Assembly: GCF_009905215.1 (NCBI RefSeq)
Contig: NZ_CP047593.1
Coordinates: 558,001 to 622,000, forward strand
DNA: 64,000 bases
Source: Tichowtungia aerotolerans
GTDB lineage: Bacteria > Verrucomicrobiota > Kiritimatiellia > Kiritimatiellales > Tichowtungiaceae
Direction: 5' to 3'
This document shows, piece by piece, positions 9,589 to 18,549 of the stretch (the stretch's first letter is position 1; each line of letters starts with the position of its first letter). The position numbers and the translations under genes are program-made. The notes below the pieces were generated by a model that did not search any database, was not told the DNA's origin, and was given only the letters and a program-made list of their open reading frames with translations.

Positions 9589-10650
9589 TTAGAGCTGCCG
9601 CCAGGCAAGTTCTTCGTAGACTTCGTTATAGTAGAGCGCGTTTTCGACGGGGGTGTTGGCAGGGATGTGGTTGCCGACGGCCATGATGAAGCCGGGGCAT
9701 TTCCTGCCGATGTCCACGCAGCGCTGCACTTCGGCGCGAATTTCGTCTTTGGTTCCGCTGAGCAGAACGCGGGTGTCGGCGTTGCCGATGAAGGCATGGG
9801 TTTTTCCGTACTTTTCGGCGATGTACGCCATGTCGGTCATCGGTTCCATCACAAAGCCGGTTATGCCCACATCAGCGATATCATCGATGAACATGGAATA
9901 ATCGCCATCAGAGGTATACATCAGCTTCTTGCCGGATTCATGAATGGGGGCGAACAGCTTTTTGTAGTTAGGAAAAATAAATTCGCGATACCAGTCGGGC
10001 GACGTGAAAGGCCCGGAGGTCCAGACGATGTCGTCGTGGATCATGACGCAGGGGGCGTCGCAGTCGGCCAGTGCGTTGAAGTATTGCTGAATCCATGAGG
10101 CGTAGCGGTTGGCGACTTCACCGAATTCTTCAGGGTCGGCCATGGCCATGAGCATCATGTCCCAGCCGAATATTTCTATGAGGCCGGACATGAGTGAGAT
10201 ATAGATGCCGGTTACGTTGACCGAATTCGGGTATTTTTTGCATTGAAGCGCATAGTGGTCGTTATAGCCCTGTACCAGTTCGGTATGGCTGCGCTCGCCG
10301 TAGGCGGCCCAAGGGTCAAAAGCAAGCACCTCTTCCGGAGTACTGAACGGACACGACACCGTCTCACGCAGATCGACTCCGCCAGCGGCATACTCTGCAT
10401 GGCCCATATCGGTGCGGCAGGCGTCGAGCTCTTTGGCGACGGTCAGGCAGGTCCAGAAAAAGCCGTAATCCCACTTTTTGACGAACGCGCTGCTTCCGGC
10501 CTGCTGATCTTCCGGCGTGGATGTGGGCAACAGGTTCGAGCCGGTGACGGTGTTGACCAGATCCCAGTGCATGTGGGCGGAGTATTCACAGCGCGGCACC
10601 TTGGGCGGCATTTCAAGGTTGATGGCGGCCCATCCGTTTTCATAGCTCAT
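9589..10650 (-). CDS. uroporphyrinogen decarboxylase (UroD/MtaA-like) family protein
   Basis: A TIM-barrel protein of the URO-D superfamily, 353 residues. The superfamily includes true haem-pathway decarboxylases and corrinoid-linked methyltransferases such as MtaA and CmuA. Placement at the end of a sugar-degradation operon, with no haem genes nearby, argues against a haem role. C1 transfer or demethylation of a methylated sugar is one possibility (inference only). The ATG at 10650 has AGGAAG upstream; a longer start at 10674 would overlap the previous stop codon. The first 15 residues are almost the same as those of a broken relic at 12649-12720. It is the last gene of the operon that starts with the sulfatase at 16404. 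Confidence 0.75.
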   Translation of the reverse strand: MSYENGWAAINLEMPPKVPRCEYSAHMHWDLVNTVTGSNLLPTSTPEDQQAGSSAFVKKWDYGFFWTCLTVAKELDACRTDMGHAEYAAGGVDLRETVSCPFSTPEEVLAFDPWAAYGERSHTELVQGYNDHYALQCKKYPNSVNVTGIYISLMSGLIEIFGWDMMLMAMADPEEFGEVANRYASWIQQYFNALADCDAPCVMIHDDIVWTSGPFTSPDWYREFIFPNYKKLFAPIHESGKKLMYTSDGDYSMFIDDIADVGITGFVMEPMTDMAYIAEKYGKTHAFIGNADTRVLLSGTKDEIRAEVQRCVDIGRKCPGFIMAVGNHIPANTPVENALYYNEVYEELAWRQL

Positions 10651-10663
10651 GGTTCTTTTCTTC

Positions 10664-11764
10664 CTAATAGACATTAAATATTAAATCGCTCTCAAAGTTC
10701 TGATCTCCGGCAACGGTCAGGTATTCCAGCTTTTCAATTAAATGCTTCGGAACCTGTGCTGTCTTGAAGACCGGGAGAATAGGGCCATTGTCGCGATTTT
10801 TCGGATAATATGTTCCTGCCTCCTGAACACACAATGTTGCCTGGGAGTCGTATCCGTTAAAGTCTCCAAATACAATATCGATTTCCACCGGGACATCAGG
10901 CTCCAGCTCAAACCAGTCTCCGACAATTGTTGCTGAGCGTCCCTGATAATATTCGTAGCTTTCATCTGCAGAAGATCGCCAGTCCGTGATCTTGTCCCGC
11001 AGAGCCCGCCAGCCGAAAAAACCGACTTCAACCTTGTTGATTCGTACGGCCAGTACGGCCAGCCCCCGCCCCCATAAACGATATTTCCCGCCGGATTGTG
11101 ATTTGATTTTACCTGTGTAATGAACCAGCCACTGTTCAGTGTTCAGGTTGTCGGGGATGCCGAAGCTTCTGGGGATTTGTTCAAATGGAACTGTCGGCAG
11201 GTAGACAAAGGTTGTGTACAGGTTTTGCGGCCATCGGTAGTAATGAGCCAATGATCGGGGATTCCATCCGGATTCAAAAAAATTATGAAGGATGCGCTCA
11301 TACGAATCATCGGTTTGTTTGCCTCTGCGATCCAGGGACAGGGAATAAAAGGTCCCTTCCCAGTCGTTGCCGACGGCCATGGATCTCTTTGAGCCAAGAA
11401 GGGTCAGGGCGGCTGGGTCGGGCATCAGTTCAAAACCGTCGAAGCCTTTGCCGAGGCCTTCTGTCATTCCGGTGGTTTCCGGGAGCTGGATTCCCGTCAT
11501 GGATTGCACATTTTTCGACGAAATCCGCTGTGCGGCCTGCGGACGTACCCATTTTTTCACTTTGACCTTCGGTTTTTTAAGTTCCATTTTCGGGCGTTTG
11601 ACTGCGGGCGGCGGCTCAAACTTTTTCTCCTGTTTCTGGACGATTGTAAAAACAACCAGTCCGCCGGCAATTAAAAGCACTCCAAGGTGAACCAGGGCGC
11701 TGACGAACACTGCGGTCGGAGCGCCTTTAATTAATCCGTTTGTTTTATTGATCAGCTTTTTCAT
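10664..11764 (-). CDS. membrane-anchored protein with Pro/Lys-rich linker and PA14-like domain
   Basis: No firm family. It is a 366-residue protein with one N-terminal membrane segment (about residues 16-42) and then a TonB-like Pro/Lys-rich stretch (EPPPAVKRPKMELKKPKVKV). The rest is a soluble region of about 250 residues. Words such as YRLWGRGLAVLAVRINK, FFESGWNP and EQWLVHYTGKI resemble PA14-type beta-barrels, which often bind glycans. No TonB C-terminal motif is seen. It would sit on the periplasmic or outer side of the inner membrane. It lies 23 bp after the SHD1 protein gene and 13 bp before the UroD-family gene, so it is probably part of the same transcript. Confidence 0.55.
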   Translation of the reverse strand: MKKLINKTNGLIKGAPTAVFVSALVHLGVLLIAGGLVVFTIVQKQEKKFEPPPAVKRPKMELKKPKVKVKKWVRPQAAQRISSKNVQSMTGIQLPETTGMTEGLGKGFDGFELMPDPAALTLLGSKRSMAVGNDWEGTFYSLSLDRRGKQTDDSYERILHNFFESGWNPRSLAHYYRWPQNLYTTFVYLPTVPFEQIPRSFGIPDNLNTEQWLVHYTGKIKSQSGGKYRLWGRGLAVLAVRINKVEVGFFGWRALRDKITDWRSSADESYEYYQGRSATIVGDWFELEPDVPVEIDIVFGDFNGYDSQATLCVQEAGTYYPKNRDNGPILPVFKTAQVPKHLIEKLEYLTVAGDQNFESDLIFNVY

Positions 11765-11787
11765 CCTTAAATGCTTCCTTCACTTAT

Positions 11788-12576
11788 TCAGTACTGTTCG
11801 GTTCGACAGAACCATGCCGGTCGGGGAGGCGAGATTTTTTTGAAGCTCTCTTTAAAGTGGCAGCTGTCCGGAGATCCGTATCCCTCCTCATATAGGCTGC
11901 GCAGTTTTTCAGTCGCCCGCGACAGATCTTTTTCAATCCAGTCGGTGCCTGTTCCGTTTTCTTCACAGGCAATCATGCGGCCCTGCGAATCGAAAACAGC
12001 GGCAATATATCCCACGTACTCTTTTCCGCGTTTTGAGGCCGCGCGTGAAACACTGCTGTAAAAATTCTCGAATCGAACATCTTCAACCAGAATTTCACAG
12101 ATGCTTTTTCTGCTGGGGGGCAGCCGGCATGCTGAGCTGCTGTGGTGCATCAGCACGAAAGAATCATTGGACTCGCAGGCCAGGTCATGTCCAATCACGA
12201 AAAGTTCAACGGACAATTCTCCCTTGTAATCAAGCTTGCCGGTTTTCTCCAATGTGATTGAGAACGTGTAAAGCGCAGTATGATAATCCGGGCTGGACCA
12301 GGCATATTTCGGCAGTTTGCGACTTACTTTGCGAACTGTTATTTCCAGTTCCGGCGGGACATGAGCGGAAAGATAGTCTTGTTCTGCTTTGGACAATGAA
12401 TGAATCGGGACAGAGCGGGTTCGTCCATTTTGATCTTTGATTAGAATTCGCCCCAGCAATATTTTGGAAAATTCACCGGCGAAACGGTTTCCATCCGCAT
12501 CGGTCCACATCCTCATTTCTGCAGAAACAAACCCGCATAATAACAGGTTTGTAAATATCAGTACCAACACTCTCAT
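11788..12576 (-). CDS. secreted protein with SLA1 homology domain 1 (SHD1)
   Basis: A 262-residue exported protein. A signal peptide (MRVLVLIFTNLLLCGFVSA) is followed directly by MRMWTDADGNRFAGEF and VPIHSLSKAEQDYL. These are hallmarks of the SHD1 domain, which is abundant in Planctomycetes, Verrucomicrobia and relatives and of unknown binding function there. The remaining 190 residues are not recognised; they contain several cysteines. It starts just after a truncated relic of a uroD-like gene and precedes a PA14-like membrane protein. The pair seems to have been placed between the symporter and the intact UroD-family gene. Confidence 0.65.
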   Translation of the reverse strand: MRVLVLIFTNLLLCGFVSAEMRMWTDADGNRFAGEFSKILLGRILIKDQNGRTRSVPIHSLSKAEQDYLSAHVPPELEITVRKVSRKLPKYAWSSPDYHTALYTFSITLEKTGKLDYKGELSVELFVIGHDLACESNDSFVLMHHSSSACRLPPSRKSICEILVEDVRFENFYSSVSRAASKRGKEYVGYIAAVFDSQGRMIACEENGTGTDWIEKDLSRATEKLRSLYEEGYGSPDSCHFKESFKKISPPRPAWFCRTEQY

Positions 12577-12648
12577 TGTATGGCTCTCTTATAATAAGGG
12601 GTTCCTGCTGGAGCGAGTGACTCTGGTTGCCTCTCGTGCGCTCTTGGC

Positions 12649-12720
12649 TCATGCCCGTGCAGCAAGCATTCCTGGCAGCATATCCAGATTGATGGCTGCC
12701 CATCCGTTTTTATAGCTCAT
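12649..12720 (-). pseudogene. 5' relic of a second UroD-family gene
   Basis: The first 15 codons match the start of the intact UroD-family gene at 10650: MSYKNGWAAINLDM here against MSYENGWAAINLEM there. About 46 nt align with some seven mismatches. The similarity then stops and the frame closes after 23 codons. The ATG overlaps the stop codon of the symporter gene as ATGA, the typical coupled-operon join, so this was probably once a full third gene of the operon. The seven mismatches indicate a diverged paralogue or an old event, not a recent copy. Confidence 0.7.
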
Positions 12721-14438
12721 GATTTTTCACTCCGGCGCAAATGAACAACGAAAGCGGCGCTGAGAATCAGCAAAAGTGTAGCCATGGCGGCCAATGGTTT
12801 CCATTGGTCGCCGCTCAAGGGAATCAGAATGAGCATGGCAAGCCCCAGAATACCGAGGCTGCCCGCCATCACCTGCGACGGCAGACGCGACGAGCTCGCC
12901 GGCGGCGGCGCATCGTCGACCACCGCAGCGGCGGTGGCCTCCTGCAAGCGCTGCCATTCCGGACAATGCGATGTGCCTCGGAGTTCCGCAACCAGCAGAA
13001 TCAGCAGCGGCACAAGAACCCCGACAAACAGGTCGCTCTCACGCGGATGGGTTGAAACATATTCAACCATTCCCGATAGCGCCTCCGTTCCACTGAACCA
13101 TCCGTCCGCAGAAAACCCGAACTTCAGCAGCACACCGGCTCCCACACCGCCGACGAGGGTTGCCCAAACCACGCCGGCTCCGATCCGGTTGGAAAAGAGC
13201 GCCCAGATGGTCGGAAGCAGGATGGCAGGACCGATCAGGCTGCCAACCAGAATAACGATATCGCGGTAGCTTCCAAGCCTTGGAAGAATCAGCGCGCCTG
13301 CCAAAATGTAGATACCGATCAGCACAGTAAAAATCCGCCCGGCCCGCAGCGTCTGGGCGTCGGTAGCATCGGGCCGCAGGCGGCGGTAGACATCATCGGT
13401 CAGCACCCCGGCAAATACATTGAGTACACTGGACAGCGAGCTGGCGGTGGCCGAAAACATGGCGGCAACCATCATGCCGATCATCCCGACCGGCAGAACA
13501 CTTTTGCAGGCGAGGATATAGGCCTCCTGCGGGTCGGCATCCGGAACCATAGAGCGGTAGATCAGCGGCGGGGCCATCCAGAGAAACGGCGTGACCAGAT
13601 AAAGCCAGCCAAACAAATACATGCCTTTCTTCGCATCCTTTGCAGAAGGCACACAGAGATGTCTCTGAATGAAATGCCACTCGGCACCAAGCTGGAAACA
13701 GTTCACCAGCATCCAGCCGCCCAGCACAAACCAGGAATAGCCGGGCGCGGTCGGCTTCAAAAATCCTTCGGGGACATTGGCGGTAATCTGTTCAAGCCCG
13801 CCCGCCTGCGTCACGATCATCGGCACCACCACCACCACGCACAGGCTGAGCACAATAAACTGAAGCATATCAGTCATCAGCACGGCCCAAAGCCCACCGA
13901 TCATGGTATAACCAACCACAATGGCGGCAAGGATGGCACAGGTCCAGTCGATCGACAGAGCACCCGTTTCCGGATTCTGCAGAAAATGTCCGTCCGGCAG
14001 CGGCATGAGCGGACAGAGCATCACAGCCAGCGCATACAGCGACAGCCCGGACATGGCCAGATAAATGCCGCGGTAGACTGTGTAGAAATTAAACGCCTTT
14101 TTGCTGAAGCGTACATTTACAAATTCGGCGGCCGTCGACAGGTTGGTGTCATGCCACTTGCCGGCAAAAAAGCGACCAGCCAGAAAGGCGGCAATGCCGT
14201 ACATCGAACAGATGACGGCCCCGACCAGTCCAAACTCATAGGTAATGCCACCCCACACGACGAAAGTGCCGGCCGAAAACATCGTCATATAGGCCGAAAC
14301 GCCTGACAGCCACCACGGCGAGGAGCGACCCGCCACAAACATGTCCGAAGCGTTCTTATTCGAACGTGCAAAAATAACTCCGACGGCCAGCAGTCCGGCA
14401 CAGTACAATCCAATGATGACCCAATCTATACCTGTCAT
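12717..14438 (-). CDS. sodium:solute symporter (SSS family)
   Basis: An inner-membrane Na+-coupled transporter of the SSS/SGLT family, about 573 residues with roughly 13 hydrophobic segments. Early motifs GVIFARSNKNASDMFVAGRS and SAYMTMFSAGTFV are typical of this family. The substrate cannot be deduced, but placement between a sulfatase and UroD-like genes points to a desulfated sugar from the polysaccharide. The start is the ATG at 14438 with GAGG five bases upstream; the longer frame to 14474 overlaps the end of the sulfatase gene. The stop codon overlaps the start of the uroD relic (ATGA). A perfect TTCCAA-N3-TTGGAA palindrome lies inside at 13271. Confidence 0.9.
   Translation of the reverse strand: MTGIDWVIIGLYCAGLLAVGVIFARSNKNASDMFVAGRSSPWWLSGVSAYMTMFSAGTFVVWGGITYEFGLVGAVICSMYGIAAFLAGRFFAGKWHDTNLSTAAEFVNVRFSKKAFNFYTVYRGIYLAMSGLSLYALAVMLCPLMPLPDGHFLQNPETGALSIDWTCAILAAIVVGYTMIGGLWAVLMTDMLQFIVLSLCVVVVVPMIVTQAGGLEQITANVPEGFLKPTAPGYSWFVLGGWMLVNCFQLGAEWHFIQRHLCVPSAKDAKKGMYLFGWLYLVTPFLWMAPPLIYRSMVPDADPQEAYILACKSVLPVGMIGMMVAAMFSATASSLSSVLNVFAGVLTDDVYRRLRPDATDAQTLRAGRIFTVLIGIYILAGALILPRLGSYRDIVILVGSLIGPAILLPTIWALFSNRIGAGVVWATLVGGVGAGVLLKFGFSADGWFSGTEALSGMVEYVSTHPRESDLFVGVLVPLLILLVAELRGTSHCPEWQRLQEATAAAVVDDAPPPASSSRLPSQVMAGSLGILGLAMLILIPLSGDQWKPLAAMATLLLILSAAFVVHLRRSEKS
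13271..13285. repeat. perfect TTCCAA-N3-TTGGAA palindrome inside symporter gene
   Basis: TTCCAA GCC TTGGAA within the symporter coding sequence. Confidence 0.9.
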
Positions 14439-14448
14439 AAGAACCTCT

Positions 14449-16404
14449 TTATTCAGCTGAATCAAACAACACAATCAGGCTTGGACGACTGACTTCCGCA
14501 TCATATTCATTCCCTCTAAACTTGATCACCCGCCGGTCGGCAGTCTCGTCCTCCAACCTGATGGCTACGCAGAGAGCCGACCCCGAATCCAGTGCAGCCT
14601 GCACGGCATCAATCATCTCCGGAGAACTCTCGAAAACGAGTTTTGTTTTCTGCGACGGGTCAACAGAGGTTTTTTGCAGCCGGGCCCCCAACCTGTCGAC
14701 GGAATGATTCCAGCAAGTTTCATTTTCCACAACCGAACCGTCATACAAATAAAGCCCCGCATCCACAGCTCCAGCCGGTGAAGCTTTATCGTTCATCTGA
14801 TAGAGCTGCAGTTCAACACTCTGAACCACCGCGCCGGCTGGGACGGCCGATAAATCAAAATCAAGCAACGCGCGGAACATTTCGCCCGGCTTGTTGTTGC
14901 CGACAAGGAGATCCCCTTCATGTCGGCTGGTCGACACCGGATACTCACTCCAGACCGCAACTGCATTCTGCGCAACCAGCCGGGCCGGCGAAGCCACCGA
15001 AGACATGGGAACACTGTTTTTATGAACTGTTTTCGAAGCGGACTGACTGACCGGAGGCGGCAACTGCGCAACAAAGTCCTGATAGGATTTCAGCAGCACC
15101 GCGACGGTTTCGGGATGCGTCTGGGAAAGATCATTTGTTTCACCGATATCTTCCCGAAGATCAAAAAGGCGGTGGAGATCCTGATAGACATACAGCTTCC
15201 AGTTATCCCGGCGAACAGCTCCGCTGACGCCGGAATGCCAGAACAGCAAATCATGCGGAGTCCCGGCTTTTTCGTTGTTCAGGAACGGCAGAAGATTGAC
15301 GCCGTCCAGCTGCGTCCCGTCGGCAACAGCGGCGCCGGCCGCGGCGCAGAAGGTTGGATAAAGGTCGAGCGTATTAACGGGTTCGTTATAGACCTGTCCG
15401 CCCTTGAGGCGGGCGGGCCAGCGGATGATATAAGGGACACGAATGCCTCCCTCCATATACTGCCCCTTATGTCCGTTGAGCGGCCCGGCACTGCCAAGCA
15501 GTTCTTTCGGCCACTCTTCGGGCCAGCCCGCGTTGTAGGCAAAAGTCGGACCGTTATCGCTGACGAACGCGACAATCGTATTGTCCGTCAGGCCATGCCT
15601 ATCCAACGCGTCCAAAACCTTACCGACGTTTTCATCCATGGAAAGCAGCATGGCCCCATAATAACGCAGAGCCTCGGACGGAAGGTGAGCCACCGCAGCT
15701 CGGTGACTTTTCTTTGCCTGCAGGGGACTGTGCGGGGCATTGAAAGCCAGATACAGGAAAAAGGGTTCTTTGGCATGCCGATCAATGAACTCCACGGATT
15801 GCCGCCCCAGCCGATCCGTCAGATATTCATCGCCCGCGCGCTCCGGCCCCCAGAGAATGCGCTTGAAGTTAGACTGGGCCTTTGCTTCGTCCACGCCGCC
15901 GTAATGACCATCCGCGTCGGGAAAATAGTTGCCGCCAAAATGCATGATGGACATCGATTCCTGGAATGAGGTTTTGGGATAGCACGGAAGGTTCCACTTC
16001 CCGGCCATCCCCGTCGCGTATCCAGCGGCTTCCAACGTTTGATGGATCAGTTTTTGCGAAGAAGGAATGCGGTTGTTATCGAGCGTTTCCACCCGGCCGG
16101 GAAGAACGGCATAGGCGTCGTTGTTCCACTGGATCCCAAGACGCTGCTGATAGATTCCCGACAGCAGGCCGTAACGGCTGGGGCCGCAAACCGGGGCTGT
16201 CACATACCCATCTGTAAAACGAACGCCTTCCGCGGCAAGACGATCGATATTCGGAGTCGGAACCAGATTGGAACCGCCGTAGCAACCGGCATCGCCATAG
16301 CCCATATCATCGGCGTATATCATAATAATATTCGGTTTGACCTCGGTATAAGCAATATGCACGGCGAACAAAGGAACCAGCCAAACAGGTTTTATAATTT
16401 TCAT
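14449..16404 (-). CDS. secreted S1 sulfatase with C-terminal CBM96/DNRLRE-like domain
   Basis: A type I (formylglycine) sulfatase that would remove sulfate esters from a polysaccharide fragment. Signal peptide at 1-20; metal-site words [14 protein letters not shown]; modification signature CGPSR with the Cys at residue 73. Conserved FVSDNGPT follows in the catalytic domain. After about residue 470 a beta-sandwich follows ([16 protein letters not shown] ... VELQLY) that resembles DNRLRE/CBM96 modules. The catalytic part is closely similar to the sulfatase at 29717, which lacks this extra domain. It is the first gene of its operon, and the start codon stands 32 nt after the ATAG of a shared upstream motif. 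A separate sulfatase-activating enzyme is needed and is not in the window. Confidence 0.9.
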   Translation of the reverse strand: MKIIKPVWLVPLFAVHIAYTEVKPNIIMIYADDMGYGDAGCYGGSNLVPTPNIDRLAAEGVRFTDGYVTAPVCGPSRYGLLSGIYQQRLGIQWNNDAYAVLPGRVETLDNNRIPSSQKLIHQTLEAAGYATGMAGKWNLPCYPKTSFQESMSIMHFGGNYFPDADGHYGGVDEAKAQSNFKRILWGPERAGDEYLTDRLGRQSVEFIDRHAKEPFFLYLAFNAPHSPLQAKKSHRAAVAHLPSEALRYYGAMLLSMDENVGKVLDALDRHGLTDNTIVAFVSDNGPTFAYNAGWPEEWPKELLGSAGPLNGHKGQYMEGGIRVPYIIRWPARLKGGQVYNEPVNTLDLYPTFCAAAGAAVADGTQLDGVNLLPFLNNEKAGTPHDLLFWHSGVSGAVRRDNWKLYVYQDLHRLFDLREDIGETNDLSQTHPETVAVLLKSYQDFVAQLPPPVSQSASKTVHKNSVPMSSVASPARLVAQNAVAVWSEYPVSTSRHEGDLLVGNNKPGEMFRALLDFDLSAVPAGAVVQSVELQLYQMNDKASPAGAVDAGLYLYDGSVVENETCWNHSVDRLGARLQKTSVDPSQKTKLVFESSPEMIDAVQAALDSGSALCVAIRLEDETADRRVIKFRGNEYDAEVSRPSLIVLFDSAE

Positions 16405-16436
16405 GGAGCCTTTCTAACAAAGGAACAGCTGGACGC

Positions 16437-16473
16437 CTATCCCTAGGCACGTATCATATATTCACATTTACGC
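16437..16473 (-). promoter_or_regulatory. GCGCA-N15-TGCGC-N8-ATAG site (GCGTA/TACGT variant)
   Basis: Read on the minus strand: GCGTA, 15 nt, TACGT, 8 nt, ATAG, then exactly 32 nt to the sulfatase ATG. Both half-sites carry the matching change, so the inverted repeat is kept. One of six sites with the same spacing in the locus; probable binding site for the XylR-type regulator. Confidence 0.7.
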
Positions 16474-16541
16474 CACAGCATTCGTGAGGTCACGGACAGA
16501 TCACCCAATTGCCGCATCCCAAAAGCAGCATTGTCCCTATC

Positions 16542-18524
16542 CTATTCTCCTACAAGTCGATAAAAACCCTGTTCCGGCATTCGCCCGGGCCGGGGGTCCG
16601 TAAACATCTCGCTCCTCGGATCAGAATCAGGCGTTGGTGTGCGCGGCCCATCGACCACCGCGTTGAACCCATTCGTAAGAGTGTCGGTGAACTTCAGCAT
16701 ATAACTCCCATCAGGATCCAGCCCGACCGCCCGGACCACAAAGTTCGCACCATCAACAAAGGCCTCAGAAACCATCAACTCGCCGTAACCGGAAGCCGGA
16801 ACCGTCATGACGGCGTCAGCCCGGGCATTATTGCTCTGGCGCGTATTGCGCACAGAACCGGCGTTTCCGGAAGCAAACGGGTACGATCCCAGATAGACCC
16901 AGCCGGATTCACCCAAGGTGCCCTCCACCGTATGCACATCCTGACCACCGTTATACGATACGGTAATTTCCGCATTGGGATCGCTACCCGAATGAACCAC
17001 TTTGTAATAATAAACGTCGTACACACCGGCTGCCGCAAACTGTAAATTCCACTGAGCATACGCACCGGCCTCGTCGGAATAGCGGGTACCACTGCCGCGG
17101 TATCCGCTCAGCGAACTATTTTTCCAACTCCCGAATTCGCTGTAGCCGGGATCACCGTTATCGATAACATCACCGGCCGATTCCTCATAATCGTTGTGAA
17201 TCAGCTCAACTTCATCCACATAGAGCCACTGGCCGTCCGAACCCTGAGCCGTGAAACCAAGGTCGATTTCATGCGTAGTGACTTCGATATTATCGATCAC
17301 AACCTGAGTCCAGTCAGGCAGCAACGGAATATCAAAAGAGCGTTCTCCACTTCCGTTCGACCCTGCGTGCATGCGACACTCCGTCATTCCGCCGGAACTC
17401 CTGACCCATGCGGAGAGTGTATAGGTGCCGTTGGGAATGTGGTCCAGCCGCATACAGGAGGTCATCGGCGGCGCACCGGACTTGCCGAAATGGCGCAAAT
17501 ACGCCAGACCCGCAAAGGCATTCCCGTCATTGTAAAGCACATCGCTCTGGTCAGAATAAAGGTTGTCGTAGATGCCGTCATACGCAATCCATCCGACCAC
17601 GGCCGAGCTGCTGGATCCCTGGCTCTCAAAGCCTGAATTACCGACAGAATTCCCGGACGACGGTTTGGTGTAATAACGGAAGTAGTCCACCCGCATGGCC
17701 GCATTCGCGTCGGGATATCCGTCACCTCCCCACCACTCGCTGTTATTGGCAAGACCGGTCAACCAAATCTCCTGAGGGGCAACACGATCATCATGGGCAT
17801 CATAGGAAAAGCGATGACGCTCTATTCCGTCCACATAATAAACAATCGTTCCGGGCCGCCACTCAAACCCGATAGTGATCCACTCATCCGTATCCATATA
17901 GGAAGCACTGAAACTCTTATGCGCGTCTTCAGGCGTACTCGACTCCGGCATGTGCCAGTGAAAGTTGCAGCCGCCCTTGTTATAATTTGAATCCAGCTCG
18001 ATGGCATCGATTTCGAGCGCCGAGTTTTTCCAAGGCACGCGGTCCGCAAACGCATCCTCGTTATACAGATAGTCGTCTGAATAGCTGGTGTATCGTGCAA
18101 GGCCGTGATTCCAGAAAGACTGATGAAACCCGACCTCTTCGTCGTAGAATTTGATCCGGGCTTCATAGTAGCCGTACCCGAATGTCGTGGTTGAAATCAC
18201 CCCACCGCCGACAGGGTCGGGTTGTCCGTCTCCGTCCACATCCTCGCGAGTGTAAGCGATTTTCAACATGCCGATTTCGTTCTCTGTGACAACCGACACA
18301 TTTTTCTTTTTACCGTATCCGCCCAGACGCGGTTCATCGTGAGCTCGGAAATACCAGTCATTCGTGTTCAAAACACCGTCATTAAATTCATCCCGATACA
18401 CCAGCAGATAACCCGTCTTGGGGTGCATGCCCTCGCTCGGTTCCACCGACAAGGCAGGGACTGACCAGAAGCTCAGCGCAGCAGTACAAAGAAGTATTTC
18501 GACTTGTCTCCTTAAGCGATACAC
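16542..18524 (-). CDS. GH16 endo-glycanase with CBM4/9-like and golvesin-like domains
   Basis: A secreted beta-jelly-roll glycanase that would cut the backbone of a beta-galactan (agar, porphyran or carrageenan type) or a related beta-glucan. Counting from the GTG at 18524 (AAGGA upstream): signal peptide at about 7-27; GH16 domain to about 300 with the catalytic signature EIDAIE (Glu171, Asp173, Glu176). A CBM4/9-like sandwich follows (about 310-460), then a golvesin C-terminal-like domain (IDNGDPGYSEFGSWKNS to ADAVMTVPA). A longer frame to 18644 would overlap the preceding gene and breaks the signal peptide. It is the last gene of the operon starting at 24113, 26 bp after the frameshifted GH86-like gene. 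Fine specificity cannot be read. Confidence 0.85.
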   Translation of the reverse strand: MYRLRRQVEILLCTAALSFWSVPALSVEPSEGMHPKTGYLLVYRDEFNDGVLNTNDWYFRAHDEPRLGGYGKKKNVSVVTENEIGMLKIAYTREDVDGDGQPDPVGGGVISTTTFGYGYYEARIKFYDEEVGFHQSFWNHGLARYTSYSDDYLYNEDAFADRVPWKNSALEIDAIELDSNYNKGGCNFHWHMPESSTPEDAHKSFSASYMDTDEWITIGFEWRPGTIVYYVDGIERHRFSYDAHDDRVAPQEIWLTGLANNSEWWGGDGYPDANAAMRVDYFRYYTKPSSGNSVGNSGFESQGSSSSAVVGWIAYDGIYDNLYSDQSDVLYNDGNAFAGLAYLRHFGKSGAPPMTSCMRLDHIPNGTYTLSAWVRSSGGMTECRMHAGSNGSGERSFDIPLLPDWTQVVIDNIEVTTHEIDLGFTAQGSDGQWLYVDEVELIHNDYEESAGDVIDNGDPGYSEFGSWKNSSLSGYRGSGTRYSDEAGAYAQWNLQFAAAGVYDVYYYKVVHSGSDPNAEITVSYNGGQDVHTVEGTLGESGWVYLGSYPFASGNAGSVRNTRQSNNARADAVMTVPASGYGELMVSEAFVDGANFVVRAVGLDPDGSYMLKFTDTLTNGFNAVVDGPRTPTPDSDPRSEMFTDPRPGRMPEQGFYRLVGE

Positions 18525-18549
18525 ATCGATTCCTTCTGTTAAATCTTTA

